From Agapetus fuscipes (Eukaryota; Arthropoda; Insecta; Trichoptera; Glossosomatidae), in contig OX637332.1 in NCBI GenBank assembly GCA_951799405.1, positions 2,423,001 through 2,487,000 on the forward strand: 64,000 nt of DNA, read 5' to 3'. The notes under the pieces were generated by a model. That model made no database searches. It had not been told where the DNA came from and saw only the letters and a list, made by a program, of their open reading frames with translations. Within the stretch, counting starts at the first letter, position 1; each line of letters begins with the position of its first letter. The position numbers were made by a program, and so were the translations under genes. This document shows positions 1 to 12,300 of the stretch, in pieces.

Positions 1-50
1 GGCCGTGAAAGCTTCAATGTACAATTTTTTAATATGGCTGTAAAATTTAC

Positions 51-386
51 CTGCAAATGCCTCTTCCAAGTATCGGAGAGTTCCGTGACTCTCTGCCTCA
101 GGTCTTTGAGGGACAGGTTAGCTTCTGCTTCCCTCAACTTCACAGCAATCAACTCTTCTTGAAGATGCGCCACCGAGTTGTCGACAGCCGTCTCTCTCAG
201 ACTCTTCTTGTCTTCTTCCAGCTCGCCGATCCGAGCCTTCAGTTCTCGTATCAGAGCGCCGTTTTCGGCTTCGCTCAGCCTCACCTTGACGAGCTCTTGC
301 TGCAAGCATTGTATCATGTCGTCTCGCTGAAGAAGCTCTTCTTGCTTGAGAGTTGTGCTGTCTAGAGACGATGGAGTGGAGTGCTC
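51..386 (-). CDS. Evi5: Evi5 exon 9 (coiled coil repeats)
   Basis: Acceptor CACAG|GAGCA and donor TTGCAG|GTAAAT. Encodes residues 457-568 with two copies of the EVI5 coiled-coil repeat: LQQELVKVRLSEAE and LQEELIAVKLREAEA. It ends TWKRHLQ in phase 0, so at least one further exon lies to the left of the window. Confidence 0.95.
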
Positions 387-3300
387 CTGTGACAATAAAA
401 AAACAAATTTTTGTTAAGGGAAATAACACTCATTTCACTTTTTCGTTTACTGTCTATAATCTATAATCTAAGTTGCAAAGATATATTACATATTACAATG
501 TATTCCCACAAGCAGACACGTACAAGTTCACGCTTAAACATGCCACATGTGAACCTACAATATAAAACCCAATCTCAAATGAACATAAACCCTGCAACTC
601 TTGTTGTTTTGCTTTGCCAATGTCATCTCTGTGTCAGGGAAGGTCGGCAAAAGTTATAGGGCTTAAGTTCAAATGAGGTTTGGATTTTATTTGTAAGTAC
701 ACATTCAGCATTTGTAAGCGCGAACTACACGTGTTTGTTTGTGGGCATGCACTTGAGAGCCTTAAATGTTAATATATCTCTGCAACTTAGATTATAGATT
801 ATAGCCTCATACCAACCTATAAGTTAAGGAATGATCAACCAACCTATAAGCAAAGGAACTGTACTTATTTTAAATAAGTGTAATAATTTATGAGTCCCTA
901 GAACATGCATGTCAACACGATATTGCTGGCCATATAGTTAAAGCTCAAGTCTCTTTAGAATAAAAATTGACGACTGAGAAGGGGGAAAATGATGAACAGA
1001 ATAATTTTATATTTTTATCCAACTTATCACAATAGGTAATAATAATAAATCGTTAGCTGCAGCTTGCCAGGTTGATATGTCGTCCTAATGTAAAAATGAA
1101 AATTTTCAAGTCTCATATAGGGGCTGCGTGTTTGAAGTCTGCACTAAAAAGATGTTAACTTCAGTTGTTTGTTCAAAGATTGCAATTGAATCATGTGGAG
1201 AAGATACAGCCCGATTGACTCCCCCACAATAAATATATGCAAATAATATGCTGGCAGAAAGCCTAAATCGGAAGACCAGCAAAAAGATGACGAAACAACT
1301 AGAGTTCCTCATCCTAGGACACTTGCATAAAAAGCAAATCCTCAGATTTACTGCAAGAGGAAATAGACAAGGTTACCTCATCGTCATGTTGTCTTCGAGT
1401 GAGAAGTGCTGCCTGGAGACGTCGTTCTGCATCAGCCAACTGCTGTGCCAGCACATATTCTGTCTCCGCACCTTTGGCACGTTCCACCTGCCAGCGGACC
1501 AGAGTCTCCGCCAGCGATGCGCTCTCCACTTCCAAGTGATCAGCGACGCAGCGAAGGGAACGATTCTCATTGCGAAGTCGCTGGAAAAAAACTCCATTAT
1601 TTAATACATTAAATTTAATGTATGTATGTGTGTACATTTCCTATGGACTCCTAAGCCACTCAACCGGCTTTAATAATGTTGTCAGGAAACATGTAAAATA
1701 TTCTCGGAAAGGTTTCTATGAAGTTTGATGTCAATCAGATAACAAAAAAAATGAAGATGGAGGGTCTATAACTATCAAAAGAGTGTCTCAGATATGCTGG
1801 TTGCAATCTAGTAAATATGTCATAGTTAAACAGACAAAAAGAGTTTATTTACTTACCCGCAGTTCTCCCATTTCTTCTCGTTCTTTTGACTTTAAGATTG
1901 CATAATCCTTTTCTAATTTCTTCATCTTTTTACAATTGACTTTAATACTGAATGCGAGAGTCATCAGTCCTTCAGGGTCACCCTCAGCGCGACTGGGAAG
2001 CTCCTTTTGGAAGAACTGAAATGTAAACAAAAATAATTAAAAAGGGTTTCATTCTTCCAATCCAGGATCATGGAGTCATGCGTACTTTCAGTATCCACCT
2101 ATGGTCTGGAAACAAGAAACAAAAGAGATCATTCAGTACAGTGTCAAAAGACTGAGGACGTGCCAAAGAGCCATTGAAAGGAAAACGCTTCAAAGACACC
2201 AGTGTGTCACCGATGTAGAACAACGCATGGCCTACTTAAAGGGACTTAACTGGGTAGGTCACGTTGTAAAAAAACCACGATAGGTGACTGAAAACGATTA
2301 TACAATAGGATGCATACCTACATCTACGAGCTTCATAAAATCAGTGAGATATTTGTGTGTCTTTCCAAATAAAGCTTTGTGCACCATGAAACACACTTTA
2401 AACTCAACCCACTCTCATTGTATATTCTGTCTTTTATTATTGATTCACACAATCAAGTCGAGATTTGCACTTGAAATAAAGATGAATGAATCGTTTACCT
2501 TTTGCATCCCCTCCATGTCCAAGCTGAGGAGGTCATCTTTCCCGAGTGTCAGCATGGCAAGCGCCACCTTGAATATCATCTCCATGCCTTCCGAGAGGAA
2601 GGCGTCCATTATGCGGCAGCTCAGGGGTAAGGAGAGCGCCGTGGTGAAGAGGGTGAGGAACCAACTGCTGGCATACATCGTGGTAGGGAAATTCTGCAAG
2701 AAAAAACAAAAAATTCAATCACACAACTCAATATTTAGGCACGGTATTTTCAACATTAGCATAGCGACTTTATACTGAATGAAAAACATATCCTTTGTGT
2801 CAATTGTGTGGGTAGTTTTTATTATCAGTTTAAAGTCACATAAGCTAACGTTGAAAATACCGAGCCTTAGGAATGCTTGTTTTGGCAACAGCTAAGGCAA
2901 CCGTAATCGGAAGGTTTTGAGTCCAATTTTCCAAGAGTTTTTCAATTTATTTTTCAAATTGGCTCTTTACTGGGTTAAAAATTTAATCTGATTTTACCAA
3001 AGACATGTAGGTTACTAAAGGTCCATTCGGCTTTACAGAAAATAGGTCTCGATTGAGAATTGGAGCTATATCCAAAGAGCATGCAACAAATTTAAAGAGC
3101 AATTTTGGGCAGTCAACTCAAAACAACAGGTCGTCCGCTTAGTGCTTGCTTGTCTTATGTCCATCAGAGGTAACCAATGTGTCTCATGAAATCACATTAC
3201 CATGTTTTACTTTTTTTTTTCTTAGCTGAGATTGTGTAGAATGTGATTGTTAAGACAATTTGATTGAAAGGTGATCTTTGAATTGCCAAACAAGTACTGT

Positions 3301-6300
3301 GGGGACGAGATGGCAATGGTGGTCTCCAACCATTCATATAACAATTACAAAACGAAAGAGTCGATAATAATTGCTGTTTAGCAGTGGCGAAGGGTGCCAT
3401 ACAACTCGATTCCCATCGGTTTCCCTTTTAAAATGATAATAAAGTAGACTGCATGGTTTCAATGGGGGAAAAATATGTATTGTTTCTTTGGTTTTAAATG
3501 TATTTTTTTACTTTGTGCCTATATTTTATGACTACTTTGTTGCCTCATTTGCAGCCTTCATTTTAAAAGGGAAGCCGATGGGAATCGAGTTGTATGGCAC
3601 CCTTCACCACTGCTGTTTTGTGTTCGTACCTGTGACCTGAAGTGTAATTGGAGATCAGGTAATTGCTCTAAGACTAAATTTTCTAACTGGTACATGCACA
3701 GTCCCAGCATCGCCATGCTCGGTTTGAACATGTCGCGCATGCCGTGGTTCTGCATGATCTTCACCAAAACTGCAAAAGTTTCTTCTTCAGGCATCTGAAA
3801 CAAAAAATAAAGTAACTCATCCTTGTTCTTCGCGTAGCTCTTTTTTCTTTAAAAAAAAACATGGGAAGAGAAGTGCAATTCATAAATAAATTTTTACCTG
3901 GCCAGAAATAAGTATTAGATTATCAATTAGTACTTAATTCATCTTTTTTTAAATGAATAAATTCATTAATTCCTTGACTTTTAGGTTGGTATGCGGCTGA
4001 CCACCCATGCTGTAAAAATGGTTCACTTTGCCAATGCCACCCCTGTCTCAGGGAAGGACGGCAAGAGTTGCAGGGTGTATGGCCATTTGAGATTTGGTTT
4101 TTATGTTGTAGGTTCACATGCGACATGTGCAAGCGCGAACTTGTACGTGTCGGGTTGTGAAAATGCATGTAATGTAAATCTCCAATGTAGCATATCTTTG
4201 CAACTTAGATTAGATTAGATTAATTAATGATTACCCAATGACATCTGCTGAAACAGGGTCTAAGTTACTGTCAAAAGGACGCGGCAGGACTTGAACTTAC
4301 GCTTGTTTAAAAAATGCCAATTAGGATACCAATGCCTTACCTGCTCGACCATACTGTCGATAATCTTCAATGAAGATGGACAAAAATCATAGAAATTTAC
4401 ACATTAAATACTCTTGCATGAAAGAAAGATCATATGCATCTACCAAATCACTGTCTTAATATAATAAAATATTAGGATGACTTATTTGTTGAGCGCTGTT
4501 TTTGTGTGTATCACACCTCAAGAGCCCTCTGTGAGCTTGGTCATTACTGTAGAAAGCGCCAATTCTCAAGCAAGACCCAGTAGCTGTAAGGCTGGATGGA
4601 CTTTTAGTGAACGGTCTTTGGTAAAGGCTTTATGAATTTTTCCACCCAGCGAAGAGCACATTTGGAAATATAAATGGTATATTTTTGTGCTCCGCCGGGA
4701 TCCGAATCCACAACCTTCCATTTACGAGTCCGAAGTGTTGCTACAGGACTACGGACCGGTCCAAGATGCCAACGACACGCAGTTTACCTGAGCGGTAACA
4801 CATCCAAGTAGCATCCGCGCCCAATGTTGCTTAACTTCGGTAATCTGATGAGAACCAGTGCTTTCAACGTGGTATCATCGTTGACATTTGCCAGAAATAA
4901 GCTTATTGATGATATTCAAAGAGTTCTACAGGAATACATTCAAATAATTCATTGTAACAAAAAAACTTACATGCTTAATCAACTCCAGAAACAAAAGTTT
5001 TATATCCTCCATTTTATAAAAGTTAAGTGCATAAATAAAATTAAAAAAAAAAATGTAAATCAGTTATACATATTTTTTTTAATTCTTATTTATATGCTCA
5101 TTCACGCCTTATATGTATGCAGGTAGCTTTATCAAATGATAAAACATGAAAGAGAGTTGGCAAGATATGAAGTTTTGAGTTTAACATTATTTCTTATCTT
5201 ATCAAATAAAAGTAATCAATTAAGAAAAACGATTAGTTGCTTTTGTAAATATATTGTGAAAACCCACAATTCTTCAATTCATAAAAATAAATTCTAAATA
5301 TTACTGTTTTTAAAGAAAACATGCACTATCTATTTATATAAAAAGAGAGTGTATGTTTGGTGAGACTCCTACTTGAGGTGGGAGTTTCCAAGCTCCCGAG
5401 TGGGCTGGTACTCATTTCTTATGAAGGCTGATTTGAAATTAGCACCGAAACAGGAAATCATTTTTGAGACCCCCGGTGGGATTCAAACCAGAGCTCTCGG
5501 CATGGAATGCGAGCACTCTACCAACTGAGCTATCGAGTGGACTTACAATGAAAATTATATTATTATTTAGATTTTTTTATGGTTTGTGTATTAGCACTGT
5601 GAAAATTCATGTTGATTGATTTGTTTTTAAAAAAACACTATTTTTTATTTAAACACTGTTTTATTTTCACACACAATACATTTTAATTACAATATAATTT
5701 AAATGTAGGTATTGTGTGTGAAAATAAAACAGTGTTTTTATAAAAAATAGTGTTTTTTTAAAAACAAATCAATACAATGAAAATCTTTGTACTCTTTAAT
5801 CTTTACAATAATAGTGAAAATAAAACAGTGGTTCAAATAAAGAAAAATTGTTTCCCTTATCTTTTGAAATATTTTGTTTATAAAATTAACCCTTTAACTG
5901 TGGGTGCACACATAGGCGTCAAGTGTAAGCTTGCATACAGTGCGGCTGTCAATCATAGATGTCATCTTATTTATTATACTTTGAACTTATCCCTGACATC
6001 TGTGTTCAACGATTCAAAAGTCTGCCAGTGAAATGTGCTACACCTTTGTGATTTTTGTTCTCGAATAACTAATACATGTGACTGCGCACATAGTTTGTTC
6101 ACAAATGTTCTCAATCAATTAAGGTAGGAAACAATGAATACATTAAAATGTGATAGAAAAAGTATTCCCTACTGGGGGTATGTATATAGCCAGAATATTC
6201 AGAAGTGAAAGAAGGTTTAACACACAATTGTTAATGAAAAAAATAGTAATTTTACCTGCATCAGAAGCAGCCCCACGATGAAGCCTGAACCCTGGCAGTA

Positions 6301-9300
6301 TCCCACTTCTCTGTCATGAAGGGAGTACGCCTTCATGACATTGAACAGGGATTCCTGTCCGGGTCCATCTTTCTCCTTGAAGAAGTCGTGCTCAGGATAT
6401 GTCCTTGCAATATCCCGACGGATGACTTTCTCATACGGTGATGTTGCCTGTACACAAACATATGAAATTTTAAATAAGATACATCACATCGCACGCTTAA
6501 TAATAAAGAGCAATAACTCAAAAATTGGGAAAATCGAGATTTTGTAATAAAACGCAAGAACAATGCGAGAAGAATAGGTAGAATGCGACAGCCGCTCAAT
6601 TTGGACGAATATGACCGAGATAAAACATTGGTCGCCTTTTTCATCCTATACAAGTTGTACTGGTTGTCTGAACTTCAAACGTGATTTCCCAACATTCTTA
6701 TTTTTTGAGTTATTGCTCTTTATGATTAAGCGTGCGACATGTTCATCTAATATTTTACTCATGATCTATTTTCTTATGTGATAATCTATAATCTATAATC
6801 TAAGTTGCAAGGATATATTCATTCAAAGCTCTCAGATGTATGCCCACAAACAAACACGTGTAGTTCGCGCTTACAAATGCTGATTGTGTACTTACAAATA
6901 AAATCCAAACCTCAAATGAACATAAGCCCTGCAACTCTTGCCGACATTCCCTGAAACAGGGGTGACATTGGCAAAGTGAAAAATAATATTGTTACAAATG
7001 TGTGATTGCGTGTCTGTGTTTGTTTACTTGTGATTGTGTGTTTTTTTTTTACTTGTGTGAGCCTTTCCCGGCTGTCGCACATCCCTTTTTAGTTCCTTGA
7101 CTTAAAGGTTGGTATGTAGCTGACCACCCATGCTGTAAAAAATGGTTCACTTTGCCAATGTCACCCCTGTTTCAGTGAACGACGGCGAGAGTTGCAGGGC
7201 GTATGCCCATTTGAGATTTGGGTTTTTACGTTGTAGGTTCACATGCGGCATGTGCAAGCGCAAATTTGTACGTGTCTGGTGTGAGAATGCATATAATCCC
7301 CAATGTAACATATCTTTGCAACTCAGATTAGATGAGTGTGTCTCTAGATGTAGGTGTTTCCCTAATTGTATAAGTGTTTGCTCAAAGGTTCTGGCGAAGT
7401 CTCACATGCTCCAGTTTGTGACCGTCATAGTGTCATACTATATAAGAGCTAAAACAGTCTGTAGCTATAATCTATCTATCTATAATCTAAGGGGCCATCC
7501 ATAAATTACGTCATCGATTTTGGCCGATTTTCGACCCCCCCCCCCCCCCTACAATCATCCTATAGTCATTATCTAATGACCCCCCCTCCCCCTCTTGCTG
7601 TAATGATGGATGAGCTTAATAATTAATAATGTTATATTACTTACATAATATTTAGTATATTTTGTAGAAATTGGTATTTACAAGAACGACGTCACTTTTG
7701 GTACTCGGAAATCATTTGCCATCATCCGCAGACCAGACTCCCCCCCCCTTAATGTGAATGACGTAATATATGGACAGCCCCTAAGCTGCAAAGATATGTT
7801 AACATTAAAGGCTCATATTAAATGCATGCCCACAGACAGGCACATGTAGGTTCGCGCCTACACATTCTGCATGCGCGCATACAAATAAAAAAAACCTCAC
7901 ATGAACATACACCTTGCAACTCCTGCCGCCTTTCCCTGAAACGGGGGTGGCGGAGACTGGTATCGAAGCTGTTGAAGCTAATAAGTAGTCAAGCGACCGT
8001 GGTGTGCATGAACCAAATGTGAAGGAAATCTAGAAATAAATTAACAAAAGTTATTATTAATTTGAACTCGTGTTTCGCAACAATATTTAAAATTTACTCT
8101 CCATGTAAAAGTGCAAACTAGACCACCGGAAGATACGAACAGTATGTTTGCAAAACAGGACTGTTTATATTTTATGAGTACTAATCATAAGCAGTGAACA
8201 CTACTTATTTATGCCACTGCCAAGTAATGAGAGCCATTGTAACACAAGTGCTAGCCAAAGGGAACAAGTTTTACAATGGCCGATTACATGCAGTGGCGTA
8301 CAATACTTCTTCTATGACCATTAAAGAAATAATAGACATTTTAATTTACTCATTCATTTGAATTATTTCAAACCTTACCTTTGTCAGGTATGTGACAATG
8401 TGATTTTATTTTTGAGATTGGTACCCATGAAGTTTTTCATGTGATGCTTTGTCAAGCAATGATTTGCCATGTAATGTTTTGTCATGTGATGTTTTGTGAC
8501 AGTGATGCTGTGTCTGTTTCAGATGTTCTATCCTGTTGCCACTACGAGGAGCTGCTTGGATGCTCACCTTCATGTACTCGGAGTACAGCATCTTCTCGGG
8601 CGAGTTGTCGGCTCCGCACAGCAGTTGCCACACAATGGCCCTGAAATGGTGCGGCACCCCCTTGCGCACAAGGTCGCGCATGTACTGGTTCTTCTTCTTC
8701 CACTGCGCCTCCCAGTCGTTGACCAGCCGACCCCACAGAGTCCATTGGTCCTCTTCACCGCCCTCCTGGCTGGAGCTCGTACCTGGAAAATTCAATCAAT
8801 GTTTGGTTCTTGTGCTTCTGGCAAACCACTCTCTCAGGTAATTACATAAATTTGAAACAGCTGTAAGTGTAACTCTTACGCCATTCCGCTAGGAGTGGCC
8901 AGAGTCTCTGCCAAGCTGCCTCCATTTCTTCCTATCCTTACATACCTCTTTCAATTAATTCATATCCATCACCTTTTTCATACATTTTCTTCTTTTACAC
9001 TCATTTTGTAGATCCCATTCTTTCACAATCTCCTCAATCTAATCACTCCATTCTTTTCATGGTCATCCTTTATCTCTTTTTACTTTCACACTTCCTCTTC
9101 ACATATACTTTGTCAGTTTATCATAATTTATTCTTAACATTATACACATTCTTGTGTACCTTAACTTTCACATCCTTTTTCAGCTTACATTCTTTCTTTA
9201 CCCATTCATTCTCATGCTTCTCAAATGTGTCATTTCCACTGTATATACCTTACTCATCTCATTCACTTACTGTCCATACTCCACTTTCATACATCATCTT

Positions 9301-12300
9301 AATATCTAAATTCTCATCTAAATTGGATCCAAAGCCACATCTCATCATACACGGAAGAATTGAGGTTAGACGAGCTCCCGGTCGATGGAGAAAATCTTAT
9401 TTGTTGAAGAACCAGAGACAGTGGTTTGCAGAAGCACAATCCCTCGTTCTTGCAGCAGTATTGAAGGCGCATATTGCTATGATGATCACCAATCCTATTA
9501 AAGAAGCAAAGGAAGAAACTGTTGGTACCTGAGGTGAGGGAGATCTGAGAGGTGTCCGAGCTCTTCCTGGAGTGCCCAGAGGCGCCCGACAAGGAGTTGA
9601 GGCTTTTGGCGTCCGCCTCGATGATTCTGTTGGCCTCCTCCAGCTTGGCGAGGAGCTTCAGCTCGCCCGATGGAAGAATGGGGTCTGACGCTTCGCTGCC
9701 GCTTGCTGGAACACAAAAAAACTCTTAAAGAAATCTTCCACGCGGATAGTACTTGGATGGGTTACCGCTCAGGTACACCGCGTGTCTTTGGCATCTTGGA
9801 CCGGTACGTAGTCCAGTGGCAACACTTTGGACTCGTAAATGGAAGGTTGTGGATTCGGATCCCGGCGGAGCACAAAAAATATACCATTTATATTTCGAAT
9901 GTGCTCTTCGCTGAGTTGAAAAATTCATAAACCTTTACCAAAGACCGGTCACTGAAAGGTCCATCCAACCTTACAACAACTGGGTCTTGCTTGAGAATTG
10001 GCGCTTTCTACAGCGACGACCAAGCTCGCAGAGGGCTCTTGAGGTGTGATACACACAAAAACAGCGCTCACCAAATAAATGATCCTAATTTTATTATTAT
10101 TATCTCAAGCAATAACAGATAGGCGGATGGTGGTATCAAAAAATATATAGATGAGCCAGCAACATTTGAAAAAAACTAAACACATTACACTTATAAACAC
10201 TTAAATTTAAACAGTGTTACTAAAAATAATCAAGAAATTTTATTTTATTTTATTTTACTTTATTAGGAGAAAAAACAGATACAGACACAGTTGCAATAAA
10301 CAAAAAAGTGGATACATATAATTTAAAATGCCTACATCCTTAAAAATTTCCCACATATATATTATAAATTTAATGTAGCTGACATAAAAATATAAAAGAA
10401 GTAGAGGAAGTCAAAATTCAAAAGTAATAAAATTAGTAAAAGAAACAAAAATAACAAGGAGAAACAAGAAGAGTAAACAAAGAAAAACATAAGAATGTAA
10501 AAGTTAAAGAAGAAAAAAGAGAAGAATAAAAAAGAAGAACAAAAAGCCCAATCAGCACCTATAAACTGGGTGTAAAAGACATTTTATATATAGTTTTCAT
10601 CAAGTCCCCCCTAAAGGAGTATTTCCCCTTATTAAACAAATCTAAATCATTAAAATATTTATTAAAATAAAAATAAAACAAGCATGCAAACATGTTGAGA
10701 CGTCAAAACAAGAAAGACAAACAAAAATGAATGAAACGCCCAAACCACCACCAAAAGGATTATTGAAAGTAGTTGATTGTGTGCCACTAGATTTGATTAC
10801 AATATCTTCTTGTATGCCATTGACTTTACCATGGATTGGGTGCATCAGTCTTCGGGGACGATCTTTGGCTTCTAGGACAAGAGCGTGACAGAAGCAGGCA
10901 TTTATATGTGAATGATTGATCATGAAGGTGCAAGCAGTGGAATGAGGAATCAGTGGGTATAAAAAGATAAGGAAGAGGAATTTTATCATTGGAATGGAGA
11001 TACGATACACAAAAATTGCATTGTCATTACGTATATTGGATACCAGATTGGATATTGAAACCAAAGGAAGCGTAAAATCGCTCAAAGGTAAAGAAATTGA
11101 ATTAGGAAGCAACAAAGAAACCAACTGGGCCAATCGCCGGCCGTACTGCAGCAGAAACCGCAACCCGATCAAAGTGTTGCAATGGACAGTACCACAAGAT
11201 GTGAGGTACGTCCTGGGAGCCGGCACTCGATGATAGGAGAGATGAAATGCCAAACTTAAATAATTTGTCTCTAAAGTTTCCATAGCCAATACGAAAGTGA
11301 CTGATGAAGCGGTTCAAGACAAGCCACTTTATAGTCAAGCACTGCTTGATGGAGGGGAAAACGAATACAGAATGTAGTTCTCTGAACTAACCCATTTTCG
11401 CTATCATTGTCGTGTCACGAGTGAAAACAGGATGTATCTAACGGCTTGCGCCAAGCGTCCCACAGGGGGTTCGGCAAGTGTATCATCGATCGACGCCGAA
11501 AGCCCGCGTTCCAGAAGACCGAAGGCAGCTAAGAGTTGTAGCTGGAGATTCAGTGGGAAGACCCCCGCTGATAGAGCCACCGTGGAAGCCAGTTGCGCAA
11601 GCTCATCCTCATACCCGTTCCGTTTGTACACTTACATCCGGGGAAGCGTATCACAGAATTCTAATGCTATGCTTTATTTTTTTGTGGCGGAAGGCCTTCC
11701 CGATGGTCGTGACTCAACCCAGCAGTGATTTTAGATCTCTCTATTCGTCCACTAAAGAAAACAAGGCATAATCCGAAGTTTCTGATTCGATGAAACTGCA
11801 TCGGGATGCGCTCCTTGCTGTAGGAGGCCGTTCTATAGACTTTAGTCATTAGTAACAATGCTCGCCTCTGACCAGAAAGCACTGCACGGCGCGTGTTGCA
11901 ACTGTAACTCTGTCGCCATTCCACAAGCGGTGGCCAGAGCCTCTGCAGAGCTGCCTCCATTTTTTCCTATCCTTACATACATACCTCTTTCAATTCATTC
12001 ATATCCATCACCTTTTTCATGCATTTTCTTCTTTCACGCTCACTTTCTATATTCCATTTTTTCACAATCTCCTCAAACTGATCACTCCATACTTTTCTCG
12101 GTCGTCCCTTACCTCTTTTTCCTTTCACACTTCCTTTGTATATACAGGTATACTTGTACTGTATTCCTATGTATGTACCGCCTGGTAGGCAGCAGCATAT
12201 TCAGCGATTTTGCGTTTCTTTTGGTTTCAATATCCAATGTGCTTTATGTGATATCCAATATACATGAAGACAATGTAACGCAACTAGGTTACATATATAG

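Noticed and set aside
57..365. 102-codon plus-strand ORF
   Set aside because: Antisense shadow of Evi5 exon 9, whose minus-strand frame has splice sites and family motifs.
4768..4885. 5S rRNA genes at 4.8, 23.2 and 54 kb
   Set aside because: All are joined to the same tRNA-like SINE unit and diverged from functional 5S; no tandem 5S cluster with spacer.
8496..8849. Overlapping plus-strand ORFs near 8.5-8.8 kb
   Set aside because: Antisense shadows of Evi5 exon 3.
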